NCBI RefSeq assembly: GCF_002078875.1 | Contig: NC_034411.1 | Span: 6,018,917 to 6,082,916 of the forward strand | Source: Numida meleagris | Lineage: Eukaryota > Chordata > Aves > Galliformes > Numididae | Length of the DNA: 64,000 bases | Reading direction: 5' to 3' | Shown here: positions 54,081-64,000 of the stretch, in pieces | Layout: each line of letters begins with the position of its first letter | How positions within the stretch are numbered: the first letter of the stretch is position 1 | Translations under genes and position numbers: made by a program | Notes under the pieces: model-generated | Databases searched by the model: none | What the model was told of the DNA's origin: nothing | The model's input: only the letters and a program-made list of their open reading frames with translations

Positions 54081-55774
54081 CAAAATGAGCATTGTGAATT
54101 ATTTTTTATATTTTTCCCTTAGCCATCATTTCTCTACTCAAGCGATTAACATGAATTATCCACTGTCTGTTGAAGAAAAACTGCCAGGCTGACCAATTAA
54201 TTTTAATAGCAAAAGGATATTCAAATCCATTAACGTGCTCAAATCCTCTTATCATTAGCTGCTCTTAAAAAATATGTGTTGGAGAGATCTCATAATTTCC
54301 TCTCTGAGGTAAAACCATTACTGAAGTCATTCTTTTAAATGACATTTTTAGGGAAACGGGGAAAAGTACTAAACCTACTGGTTTTCTATCCTACCAAAGA
54401 AATATCAAGGACTTGTAGTATTACATCATCAAGAGCATTAATCTTGTAATTTCTCCTGAAACTATCTGTCCACGTTTATCTTCTGAAGTCTGTTGTAGCT
54501 ATTGGGGATTAGCTAGGAATATTATATGTTATTAGAGCATCCTGATATTCCTCCCACCTATTTTTCCTAGACTATTCTTGGTGAAACAGAGTCAAGCAAC
54601 CAACAAGTTTCCACATCTGGAAATTAACCTCAGGATGAGTTACTAAAAAGTAAATAAACCTCCACCAACAATGCCAAGCAAAAGTCATAGGAAAAAATTT
54701 TGGAAATCAGTTTGAGTACTCTATTGCCCACAAAAATGAATTCCAAAGGGAAACATTCTCAAAAGCATCCTCCAGGGCCACGTGATGATAGACTCCTCCT
54801 GGGCGGTGCTGGGAGAGAAAGTCCTTCACAGTGCATGGCACCAAACTCCTTATGGATGTACCTCTCTGTGCAGCCTGGGGCTTCCAGCACACATCAGGAC
54901 ACCCTCTGTGCACTTCATGTGTTTCTAGTTGTAACAGAGAGTTGTAGGGAGATCTCAGGGTTTTTCATTCACAGGCAGGACAGGGACAATTGGTCTTGTC
55001 CCTTGTGAGCCCTCTCCCATTCCTTCCAGATCAAGCAAAACTCAGCAGCTCAGACCTCTGCACCCCAGTGCTGGGGGCAGCAGGCAGGTCAGCATTTTCC
55101 TGGCTCCAGCCCTCTCTGCCCCCATTCCAGGAGCCTTCTGTCCTGCCCCATCCATCTCATCCCTCAAAGCCCAGACTAGAGTGGAATGGGTGCTCATTAG
55201 CAGCACCCAGATCCTACTTTCATTGCAGAACTCATCTGCATAAGATCTCGGAGAAAATGGAAAGCAAAAAGAAAACGGAAAACAAAAAACAAACATGGCT
55301 CCCCGAAACCCATTCCTTCTGCCAGGGCAGTGCTGGAAGCTGCCCTTTGTGACAGGCAGCTGGGCCAGGGCTGCCTCTCAAAGCCAGGACAGATTCCCTG
55401 GAGAATGGGAGCCCAAGGCAGCTCGTGTTTGTGTGCACAGGGAGGGGAGTGCTCTCCCAAATCTCTGCTTCAGCTGCTTACCTCTTTCACTGATTCTTGG
55501 AAAGTGATGCCAGGTTATTCCTACCGCCATGGTTTTCCCTCAGTCATTACCAAGAAAGGCTTGCTGGTGCCCCCTGAATCTCATTTTCCTGATGGACTCA
55601 CAGCCCCGTGAAGCAACAGACCACAGTTCAAGCAGAACAGCCAAGGGAATGGGCCACGGCCCACATTCCCCAGACGAAACTGAGTTTTGCGGGGAGAAAA
55701 AAAAAAAAAAAAAAGAAAAACAGAAGAGTTTTCTTTTTTTGTTTCTTTGTTTGTATCAGCATCACTTCCTAGGG
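54081..55774. other. intergenic DNA, GC content rising to the right, no gene recognised
   Basis: Open frames at 54700-55810 overlap on both strands and reflect the higher GC content; none carries a family motif. An A-rich run (18 consecutive A) lies at about 55699-55716. I looked for a retroposed transcript ending there and recognised none. Confidence 0.5.
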
Positions 55775-57222
55775 CAGGTACATCCAACCCACGGGCCGCA
55801 TGAGGCCTAGCCCAGCCCGTCCTGCAGCCACCCCCTTTCCCGCCATCATGGCGGCTGCTCTGCCCCTCCCTGCGGCCTAGCCCGGCCCCGGGCACGCACC
55901 CATTGCTCACCACAACCACACCTCGGTGTGCGATTGGCACTGCCTGGGACAAACCCAGGGCACGGGGAGAGCGCAGGGCAGTGCTGACTCAGTCAGGGCA
56001 AATAACTGCGTGCATTGTGATACACTGGCTAAAGGCAGGTCTGTGAAAAGCAAAAAATGTGCACCCATGCCTTCCCTTTCGATATAGGAATTTGATAATA
56101 GGTTTCTAGAGTGCCAAAAAATCGTTTTTTTTTAAATATTTTTGCAATTCAATTTTCAGTCAACATAAACACATTTCCTGTAACTTTCAAAATGAAATGT
56201 ATCAAGTTGCAATCAGACATGCAACTTAAAAATCTGATCATGTCTCTTGATCAGACTTATATAAGCCCTTTTTTACCAGAGGAAAACACCGCTCACTTTG
56301 CAGCTACGCCTTATTCATGTCACTGCTTTTTGGCTGTACGTTCATCTATGAACAGTTATTTTCAAGGATGAAATACAGGAAGAGTAAAATTTCTCCAAAA
56401 ATCTCTGACGAAAACCTGAGAGCTCACTGAGAATTGCAGCCGCTGCCAATTGAACCAGACAGATGTGTTAGTGCCACAAAAACAAGGTCACATACCCTAC
56501 CAGTTTAATGATTTTGTTGCTCTTTTTAATATTTTTAATTAAAACAAACAAACATTAAAATAAGTTTTGTTACTCATATACATTAACTATAATATACATC
56601 TTATGAGAGCTGCTCCAAAAGTAATGCCTCCTATTCTATTATGTTGGCCCACAACATCAGAGGCAGATGCTGGTGGGATGGCAGTAGAGGCTGAAACTTC
56701 CCATCAATATCCCATTACACTTTGTTGCCGGGTGACAGATGGCAGCAGAGGGGCAGCCTGACAGAATGGCATCTGTCATGGAAGCGTGTATGAAGCAAAG
56801 GTGTGGCACTGAATTCCTCCATGTAGAAAAAATGGAACCCACTGACATTCACTGATGCTTGCTGAAAGTTTATGGAGACCAAACAGTGGATGTGAGCACA
56901 GTGAGGCAGTAGGTGCTGCATTTCAGCAGTGGCAACAGTGGGTCACCTCCTCTGGTGCAAATTTTTACAAGCACAGGGTGCAGGCTCTTATTCATCACTG
57001 GCAAAAATGCACAACTAACGGTGGTGACTATGTTGAAAAATAGTGCTTTGTAGCTGAGCATTTCCTCTACCAAATAGTGTTCTCGTGCTCTTTGTATCTG
57101 TTGGTACTTCCATGGAAATAAATAGTAGGCACTACTTTCAGAGTGGCCTACATGTATGTGGCCCTAGACAATTCCTCTTCACTCAACATGGCCCAACAAG
57201 CCAAAAGGTTGGGCACCCATTG
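55775..57222 (+). mobile_element. decayed hAT-type DNA transposon (Charlie-like), interrupted by a mariner
   Basis: The left end (CAGGTACATCCAACCCACGG) and the inverted right end (CAATGGGTGCCCAACCTTTT) both fit the CAGGGGTGTCCAACC-type termini of hAT-Charlie elements. Inside, the + strand encodes remnants of a hAT transposase C-terminus in several frames. A block at about 56140-56230 includes FKMKCIKLQSDMQLKN, matching the family's 'LQMELIELQCDSxLK' region. At 56337-56490 come FIYEQLFSRMKYRKSKISP and ISDENLRAH, the dimerisation region ending IEPD. Stops and shifts make it a pseudogene. The stretch 56604-57152 is foreign (mariner). The 5' part is GC-rich (55785-55960). An 8-bp target duplication was not clear. 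Confidence 0.75.
56604..57152 (+). mobile_element. internally deleted mariner element (Galluhop/Mariner1_GG type)
   Basis: It begins TGAGAGCTGCTCCAAAAGTA and ends in an inverted copy; the two 30-base termini match at about 21 of 30 positions. The interior encodes fragments of a mariner transposase: an N-terminal helix-turn-helix-like stretch (FLHVEKMEPTDIH at about 56813-56851, then YGDQTVDVSTVRQ) joined directly to the C-terminal end (FYKHRVQALIHHWQKC, GGDYVEK, stop at about 57041). The DDD catalytic middle is absent, so it is a non-autonomous deletion derivative. TA precedes the left end; the right flank reads TG, so the target duplication is imperfect. It sits inside the hAT element. Confidence 0.85.
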
Positions 57223-58530
57223 GGCCCCAGGCAGTGCAGCTACCTACATGCAGGTGTTCCAGAGTTGAGTGCTTCCTTGCTTCTCTGTCAGGCTGGGCCT
57301 AGCCTGTTGCTTCCTGCATTTCCCTGGAGAAATGTTTTCTCATCTGCATTGAGTGGTAAACTTCAGTGAGGGAACTGAAAATGGACTCCATGTTCTGGAG
57401 CTCCACTTGTGTGAGTCTTATTGAAATAAAAAAGCATAAGCTGGGTGGAAGGCAGCATCTGCCACACAGGAGAAGCAGCCCATACCAGCACAAGCTTTTA
57501 CCCAATGGAAGGCAGTAAAGGCTGCAGCACAACATCAGTGGCCATTGGCTGCCCCTGATTAGCTCCAGCAGCAAGGAGGATTTCAGCAAGAACTATGGGA
57601 TGTGCCAAGGATGATGAGAGAGCTGGAGGTGATGCATCCTGCTTAGAGCTGCTAGAAGGGTTTAGACCAAACATGCAGTTAGTAAATCACATGCAACCAT
57701 GTGTACATTGTGACTTGCTCCTATTTTTATTTCCAAAGGCAAAGATGTAGTGCTGTCATTGCTGATCCCTGCTCAGCTGATTCTCTGTTACAGCTCCTCA
57801 GTGAGGAGTATGTGAGCTGTGGGAAAAAGAGTGAGGCAGCACAAATAGGCTCACTTCATTCTTCAACCCCTGCTAGAGGAATAACTGATGTAAAATTTAT
57901 TCTCTCTCTCTCTCAGCGGGTCATTAAAAAAAAAAAAAAAAACTTGCTGTAATTAGAAAATGAAGTGATGAAACCAAAGAACTAACAGAGGAATGACTAA
58001 GAGACAAAACAGGAGCTATTCTCAGCAAAAAGCATAGATAAAAAGTATTTCAATAAAGAAATAGCAGGAAAAAGAATGACAACCATTGTCCCTCTACCAA
58101 AGGAGGATGGCCTTGAAAGACCCCAGGCTAGGGTGGGTTGCAATAGTCAAGATGTGAAATTGCCCCAAGAACAGATCCACTCAGGAGCTCAGATTTTCAT
58201 GCTGTTCCCACTTGTTTGAGCGTGACAGCCTTTCCTGTGACAATAGCACCCTCCAGCTGCCACCTCTACTACACGGCATCACATGCCCAACGCAAGGCCC
58301 TGAAAATTGCCCTGTGCAGAACCACCACCTTGGTGATAAGGCCTTGCAGACATTCCCAAGATCCCTGTACCACTACAAGTAGCAAGAGATTCTAAAGGTA
58401 ATTGCAACCACAAAAGCAAAGAACAACCAGCCCAACAGGAAAAGGCTACTCAGGAATGAAACACCTGCTCCAGATTCAGCTTTAGTCACTCATAACACTA
58501 GGACACTTCCTAAACTTTATCCATACCTGT
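57223..58530. other. intergenic DNA with TC and A tracts, no gene recognised
   Basis: A (TC)n run at about 57899-57917 is followed ten bases later by an A tract at about 57927-57943. The rest shows no exon or mobile element I recognise. Confidence 0.5.
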
Positions 58531-59438
58531 AAGGTGAAGCACTCATCAAAACATACACATGGTGAAGCGCATCCCAAAGGTCACAAAGTAAAAAACACCA
58601 AAGGCTGCACAATAAAATCAAACCTACAGAGCAATTTAATAAACATGAAACACTTCATGATTAAGCACTCTTAAGTGATGGTGATCTGAAGGAAACACCA
58701 AAGGCTCCACTGTGAAGCACTCCTGAGGGGTGGTGATCTGAAGAAAACAAAAAAAGCTATACAATGGAGAAAACACCAAAGACTCCGTGATTAAGAAAAC
58801 ACCCAACACTGCATGACAAAGCACTCCTCAAGAGCAGTGATCTGAAGACAAACACTGAAGTCCACTCTTCAGGAGCGGAGATCTGAGGAAAACGCATAAA
58901 GCTGCATGATGAAGAAAACACCAGAAAAACAGCTGCCCAATAACTATGACTGAAGGGCCACATGGTGAAGCACACCTCAAATGCCATGTGGTGAGGAAAA
59001 CAGCAATAGCTGCATGATGAAGAAAGTACCAAAAGCTGAACTATTTGGAAAACACCAGAGGCTGCAGGATGAAGCACTCTTCAGAGGAGGTGCTCTGAGG
59101 AAAACACAAAAAGCTACACAATGAAGAAAACAGCAAAAACTTGAACGAAGCACTCCTCAGGGCCATGCAGTGAATTGAACACCAAAAGCTAAACAACAGA
59201 GAAAACACCAAAAGTTGCATGGTGAAGCACTCTTCAAGGGCATTGATCTGAAGAGCAAATCTGCACGATGAAAGAACTCCTCAGGGACTGTAATCTGAGG
59301 AAAAGAGAAAAATCTGCACAATTAAGAAAACAGCAAAAACTTGCACATTAAAGAAAACAAGACAAAAGTGCATGATGATGCACTCCTGAAGGGCTGGATG
59401 GTGAAGAAAACACCAAAAGCTGCACAATGAAGCACTCT
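58531..59438. repeat. degenerate composite minisatellite (about 0.9 kb)
   Basis: Two alternating modules recur with many substitutions. Module A is about 26 bases (GAAAACACCAAAAGCTGCAC plus AATGAA). Module B is about 27 bases (GAAGCACTCCTCAGGGGCAG plus TGATCTGAG). A full A+B unit is about 53 bases, but A is often repeated without B, giving an irregular higher-order pattern. I count roughly a dozen B starts (GAAGCACTC-like, for example near 58536, 58706, 59071, 59146, 59225 and 59430). Copies differ too much to be a young array. No protein-like reading is conserved across units. The right end abuts an antisense CR1 that lacks its normal 3' tail. Confidence 0.85.
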
Positions 59439-60840
59439 AATCTCCAACCTCAACCTCTCCTCTTTCAGTTTAAAGCCATTCCCCCTTGTCCTATCACTAT
59501 CAGACTGTGTAAAGAGTCTGTTTCTCTCCTGCTTATAAACTCCCCTCAAATACCAGAAGACCGCAATGAGGTCTCCTCAGAGCCTTCTCTTCTCCAAGCT
59601 AACAAGCTCACCTCCCTCAACCTTTCTTCACAGGAGAGGTGTTCCAGCCCTCTGAGCATCTTTGTGGCTCTCCTCTGGATCTGTTCGAAAAGCTCCACAT
59701 CTTTCCTGAGCTGCAGGCCCCAGACTTGAGTGCAGTACTCCAGATGGGGCCTCAGGAGGGCACAGTAGATAGGGACAATCACCACACTCACCCTGGCGCC
59801 ACAACTCTTCTCTTGCAGCCCAGAAGACCCAACAGTAATTGCACACTGCTGGCTCATGTTAAGTTTTTCATCTACCAGGACTCCCTGCGTTCTTCTTGGC
59901 AGGTCTGACCTCAAGGAGTTCTTCTCTCAGTCTGTACACATATCTCAGATTGCCCTGACTCACCGGTAATGCCTTACACTTGGCCTTGTTGAACCTCACT
60001 AGGTGTACATGGGCACACTTTTCAAGCCTGCGCAGGTCCCTCTGGATGGCATCCCTTTCTTCTGTCATATCAACTGTACCACTCAGCTTGGTGTCATCTG
60101 CAAACTTGCTGAGGGCAGATGAAGGGACTGAATGCAAGCCATTGATAAAGACGTTAAAGAGTACCTGTCCCAAGATGAAACCCTGAGGGAAACCACTCAC
60201 CACCAGCCTCCACCTGGACATGGAGCCAGTGACAACAACCCTCTGGCTGTGACCTTCCAACCAATTCCTTATCTGCTGAATAGTTGACCTTCAAAACCCA
60301 CCTCTCTTCAATTTAGAAATTAGAATGTGGTGTGGGACCACGCAAAGGGCCATTGTCCTTCCTTGGTCTACCAGTGCCATCACTCTATCATTGGCCACTA
60401 GACAGGTTAGGCATGAACTGCCCTTGGTGAAGCCATTCTGTCTGTCTCAGATCACCTGCTTGTGCCTCACGTGCCTTAATGCGTCTTCCAGGAGGATTTG
60501 TTCCATGATGTGAGATGTGAGGCTCGCCAGCCTGTAGTTCCCAGTGTCTTCCTTTCTCACTTTCTTAGAGTGAAGTTTCCTTTTTTCCAGTTCCCAGTGT
60601 CTTCCTTTCTCGCTTTCTTAGAGTGAAGTTTCCTTTTTTCCAGTCACTGTGGACTTTGCCTGACAGCCATGACTTTTCAAATATGATGGAAAACAGCTTG
60701 GTAAACCACATCAGTCAGCTCCCTCAGGTCCCTGGGATGCATGTCATCAGGCCCAATAGACTTGTACGCAATCAGCCTCATGAGGAAGTCTCTGACTTGC
60801 TCTTCTTTTACTGTAGGAGGGATTTTGTACACCAGCAACA
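59439..60840 (-). mobile_element. long antisense CR1 LINE, broken, 3' end missing
   Basis: Read on the minus strand, this copy reaches further into ORF2 than the others. Upstream segments (60840 to about 60260) are frameshifted. Then comes FPQGFILGQVLFNVFINGL and the catalytic FADD box (SKFADDTKLSGTVD, about 60110), followed by [45 protein letters not shown] and [20 protein letters not shown]. At least two frame changes occur (near 59890 and 59550), so it is inactive. It stops at LRLEI, where intact CR1 continues to FFTxRVVxHWN and the 3'UTR; minisatellite sequence follows instead. It holds a 53-bp tandem duplication. Confidence 0.9.
60538..60643. repeat. 53-bp tandem duplication inside the CR1
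   Basis: Two directly adjacent 53-base copies (60538-60590 and 60591-60643), each starting TTCCCAGTGTCTTCC and ending TTTTTTCCAG, differing at one position (CTCAC versus CTCGC). The near identity implies a much more recent event than the CR1 insertion itself. Confidence 0.95.
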
Positions 60841-63800
60841 TTCCAACTGGAGCCAAAACAAGAGTCCATAGGGTTCATATCAACTGTTATTACTTAAAAC
60901 ATCTCTGAGACAGATGCCAGATCAACAACAGCAGGTGCTTTTTAAAAAAATGAAATCATCATTCCTTATGTTCTAGCTCAACCAATAAAATCCAAAATTT
61001 GAAGAACCCCAACACTTCTAGAAAAAAAAAAAATTAGCCTGTATTGCACAATTGTAATGGACATGATTGCAATATTTTTTTTTTACCACAGTTATCAGTA
61101 GATAGGTGGAATGTGTCCCTGAACAAACAAAACTGTGCAGATTTCTTTCCCATACTTAGAAAAATGCTTATATAAGCATCCTTCCATGAAATATAGGATT
61201 CTTCAGTAATCATCCACTTTCTTAAACTTTTCAGTTTTTTTTAACTAATGAACACAGAAACACACTGTAGAATTCATTTTCGACTCAAGCTTCACAAAGA
61301 CCAAAATTGCTAATAGGTGAAAAAAGCAAAAAGCAACACAAGAATAAAAGAGACTGTCTTGTTCTCATTGTACATACACATTAAAATGGACTGGAAAAGT
61401 GGTTCTGATTAAAATGAACTATTTTGTTATCGGATTTCCTCTGTCTCAAAGTTTGCAGTGCAAACATACAAGCAGTTGCGCCATGAAGAGATAACTCTAG
61501 ATAGGCTAAAATCTGAGAATCTACTTCAGTGGTACATGGACAGCAATTTTTTTGTTTGTTTGTTTAAGATTATACTTATGGGCACCATAATATACTTTTG
61601 GCTTAAGAAAAACCAAGAATATTTCAATGACCAAGTATACCCAACATTGCAACGTGCTTGCTACAGAGATGACTATTTCTGAGAAGAAATGATATATGGA
61701 CTCAGAGGACACCCACAATGTCCGTATTACTTAGGCAGGAAATCTTCCACTCCAGACATTCCAAGTCTGCAATCACACAACACTCCCACTGACTGAGACT
61801 GAAGAACACACGTTCTCCGAGGGCAGACTTGCATAGTTCTGTTGGTTTTGGTGGCCTTGTGAAGAATTTAAACTTAGAAAACAGAGGACAGAGCAATTTA
61901 GGAAAAGAAAAACACAAAAATATACTAATAGAAAAGCACTTGACAAAAAAACAGAAAGCCAAACAAAAGGCACCACTATCTCAATGTAGCTCTAAGGCAA
62001 TTCTAACAAGTTACAACATTTTCCTGTTACTGAGCTGTAGTAATTTCCTGAAGACTGAAACATTCCAATCTAAGATCAGATTCTATACAGTAACTTTATG
62101 AAGGAATGTATGTTTACTGCTATCTGACTAAAGTAGCAACTTATTTTCTTTAAATTGTGAGAGTTGTAGAAGCATCACTAATGGGTTTCTTGTTAAAGTC
62201 TGACCATCTCATTTAGCCATGCTTCTCTCTTCTGGGCTTTATTATAACTATTTTACCTTTCCTTATAACTAGTTGCTATGACTTCTGGTTTTGTTTCAGG
62301 TGGGCTAATGGGGAGGAAGAAACACTTTTTGCATCCATGTTTTCTGTTACTTCTCCACCCACACTATTTTCTAATACGGTCCGTGATAAAGTAGCTTCAT
62401 CCAGGTGAGAAATAATGCAATGATACCCCAAAACTCTATAGTTCATACGTGGAAAGAATTTATAAATGCTACAGAATAGTCTGCTAGTTGCACAGTTTGA
62501 GTAGCTTTAACTGACAGGGATCACTCAGTATTCAGTCACAAGCTTTTTTGCACTTCATTATTGCCTCATTAGGCCAAGATAAAGTAAACTATTTTTTAAT
62601 TTTAATTGAGGCAGAAATACAGGCAGTAGGAAAGAAAGTCAATGCATGTGCTATATTTTGCACTCTTTGCTATTCCATATGTTCATCCAGAACAGGAACT
62701 TTTCATTAATATAGGTTTCTGTTTCATTTCTTATGAGTTATTGTCTTACATCTCAGACTAGCAAGCAAAGCCTCAAGGTTAACCTAGAGGTTTCAGAGCA
62801 ACCATAACAGTGTTAACCCATAGCTTTAAACTTATCACATTTTCTATTAATAACCAAGGGTTAAAACATTTGATGACATACTTTGGTTTCATTTTGGTTT
62901 TTAAATTCTGATCAGATTGAAATTCCTCCCAAAGCAGTACTAGTATATTTACAGAAAAGATTCCAGGCAGAGAGAATTTAATCATAAGACTATCTCTCAC
63001 TCCACTGAATTTAATGCATACCTGACTGACTGAAAACAGAGGAGAACATGGCATTTAGTGTCTTGTTAAGTGTCGGAGAAGTCTCACCTGTATCACAAAC
63101 TGAGTTCTTTTAATCAATATTCAAATATCTTGCAGTTACAAAATTCTCCATCTAGAAGGATAAAAACATACACTGAGGTCAAGAGAAAATATCAGGAAAA
63201 TACTCTAAAACTGAGACAACTTCATTCTACCCTTATACAATACCTTTGACATTACATTTTTTTTTTAGTCCCGAAGTATCAGTAGTAAATCTTAACCTAT
63301 CACACAAACCCAAGAATCACATCTACACTTGCTTTTGTGATTACACACCTCATTAGAAGCCTCACATGATAAAAAGCTATTTCAATTTTCCAAATGCGAG
63401 TATCTCCATAGAGCAGCTTAGATAGCTATTCAGAGGATAGCATTACAATAATTAACGTTTCTACTTGAGGAAGATTAAGGTCACAGAACTCATCTGACAC
63501 TGTATATATCATGTAGGTCTTTGGCCAACAGAAACTGAATGGTTGCCTATCATGAACGGTTGCATTTTCATTACCTACTGTGTTTAAGAAAAACTGCAGT
63601 CGCACTTTGCAAGTTACTATTGTGCATCCAAAATTAGCCCCAAACCAATTTCTAAGCAACTTTCTGATGGCCTTGCAAAAAAAGATTACATTGTCAGAAC
63701 ACAGATTTGAGTAGCAGAGTTTACTTTGACGACGCTCAATCACTTCAAGCACAGATATAACGGCATAAAAATGATTAAAAAACTTACGACTGCAAAAGCA

Positions 63801-64000
63801 TATTAAAGAGGTAGGAAATTACTACAAACATCTGCTTCTTCTGAAGCCCTGGACAATGGTATTTTCTTCATGCTGGGAATGTGCTGCAAAAAGCTGATCA
63901 GCTGGAACACACGCTCCCTCAAGTTCACCAGTAGAGACCATTTCATCACCCAACAAAAATGCTCAAAGTGCATTTGGGTATCTATTATTCAACCATAATC
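60841..64000. other. intergenic DNA to the window end, no gene recognised
   Basis: A 74-codon frame at 61458-61682 (+) has a hydrophobic stretch, and a 108-codon frame at 63426-63752 (-) looks more protein-like than most. Neither matches a family I know, and neither has clear flanking splice sites. Mammals have GPCPD1 or CDS2 next to PROKR2; no exon of either was recognised here. Confidence 0.5.

Noticed and set aside
55699..55716. A18 tract as the tail of a processed pseudogene
   Set aside because: The preceding kilobase shows no recognisable coding sequence and no target duplication.
58757..59077. 106-codon minus-strand frame, Cys/Phe-rich
   Set aside because: It lies wholly in the minisatellite; the apparent pattern comes from the repeat modules, and units do not keep a common frame.
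61458..61682. 74-codon frame with a possible membrane segment
   Set aside because: It begins at GTG, not ATG. Its hydrophobic part overlaps a (TTTG)n run, and no homologue or splice context is evident.

Overview
The window looks like bird genomic DNA, most likely from a galliform (chicken-like) species. The evidence is the dominance of CR1-type LINE copies, all 5'-truncated, and a mariner-family deletion derivative resembling the chicken Galluhop/Mariner1_GG group. One vertebrate gene with a phase-2 intron sits in otherwise sparse, AT-rich DNA. I recognise exactly one functional protein-coding gene, prokineticin receptor 2 (PROKR2), on the + strand, in two coding exons (47295-47791 and 51750-52446). 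Together they encode a complete 397-residue class A GPCR.

Layout. 1-47 kb is intergenic DNA with no recognisable exon, carrying scattered CR1 copies at about 4.2, 7.4, 7.9-8.7, 8.7-9.5, 11.8 and 21.5 kb, and a weak one at 21.8 kb. Two of these lie back to back (7.9-9.5 kb). A TATA box plus splice donor lies on the minus strand near 28.1 kb; it may be a solo-LTR-like or promoter fragment. 47.1-54.1 kb is PROKR2: a strong acceptor before the first coding exon, two upstream ORFs, tandem splice donors, a 3.96 kb intron, the second coding exon, and a likely 3'UTR containing an antisense CR1 piece. 54.1-64 kb is repeat-rich: a decayed hAT-type DNA transposon (about 55.8-57.2 kb) interrupted by a mariner-derived element (56.6-57.15 kb), a degenerate composite minisatellite of about 0.9 kb (58.5-59.4 kb), and a long antisense CR1 (59.4-60.8 kb) with an internal 53-bp tandem duplication. 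Nothing recognisable follows to the end.

How it works together. PROKR2 is a cell-surface receptor for prokineticins and is expected to signal through G proteins. Its start codon has a good context, but the likely leader carries one short uORF and one uORF that overlaps the start, so translational control is plausible. The donor after exon 1 is a GTNNGT tandem, and use of the downstream GT would truncate the receptor inside the DRY motif. All transposon-derived coding sequence is broken or truncated and looks inactive.

I found no convincing new multi-gene system. The least explained structures are the composite minisatellite fused to a CR1 lacking its 3' end, and the minus-strand promoter-like module at 28.1 kb. 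Without alignments, conserved noncoding elements and lncRNAs in the long intergenic stretch cannot be excluded.
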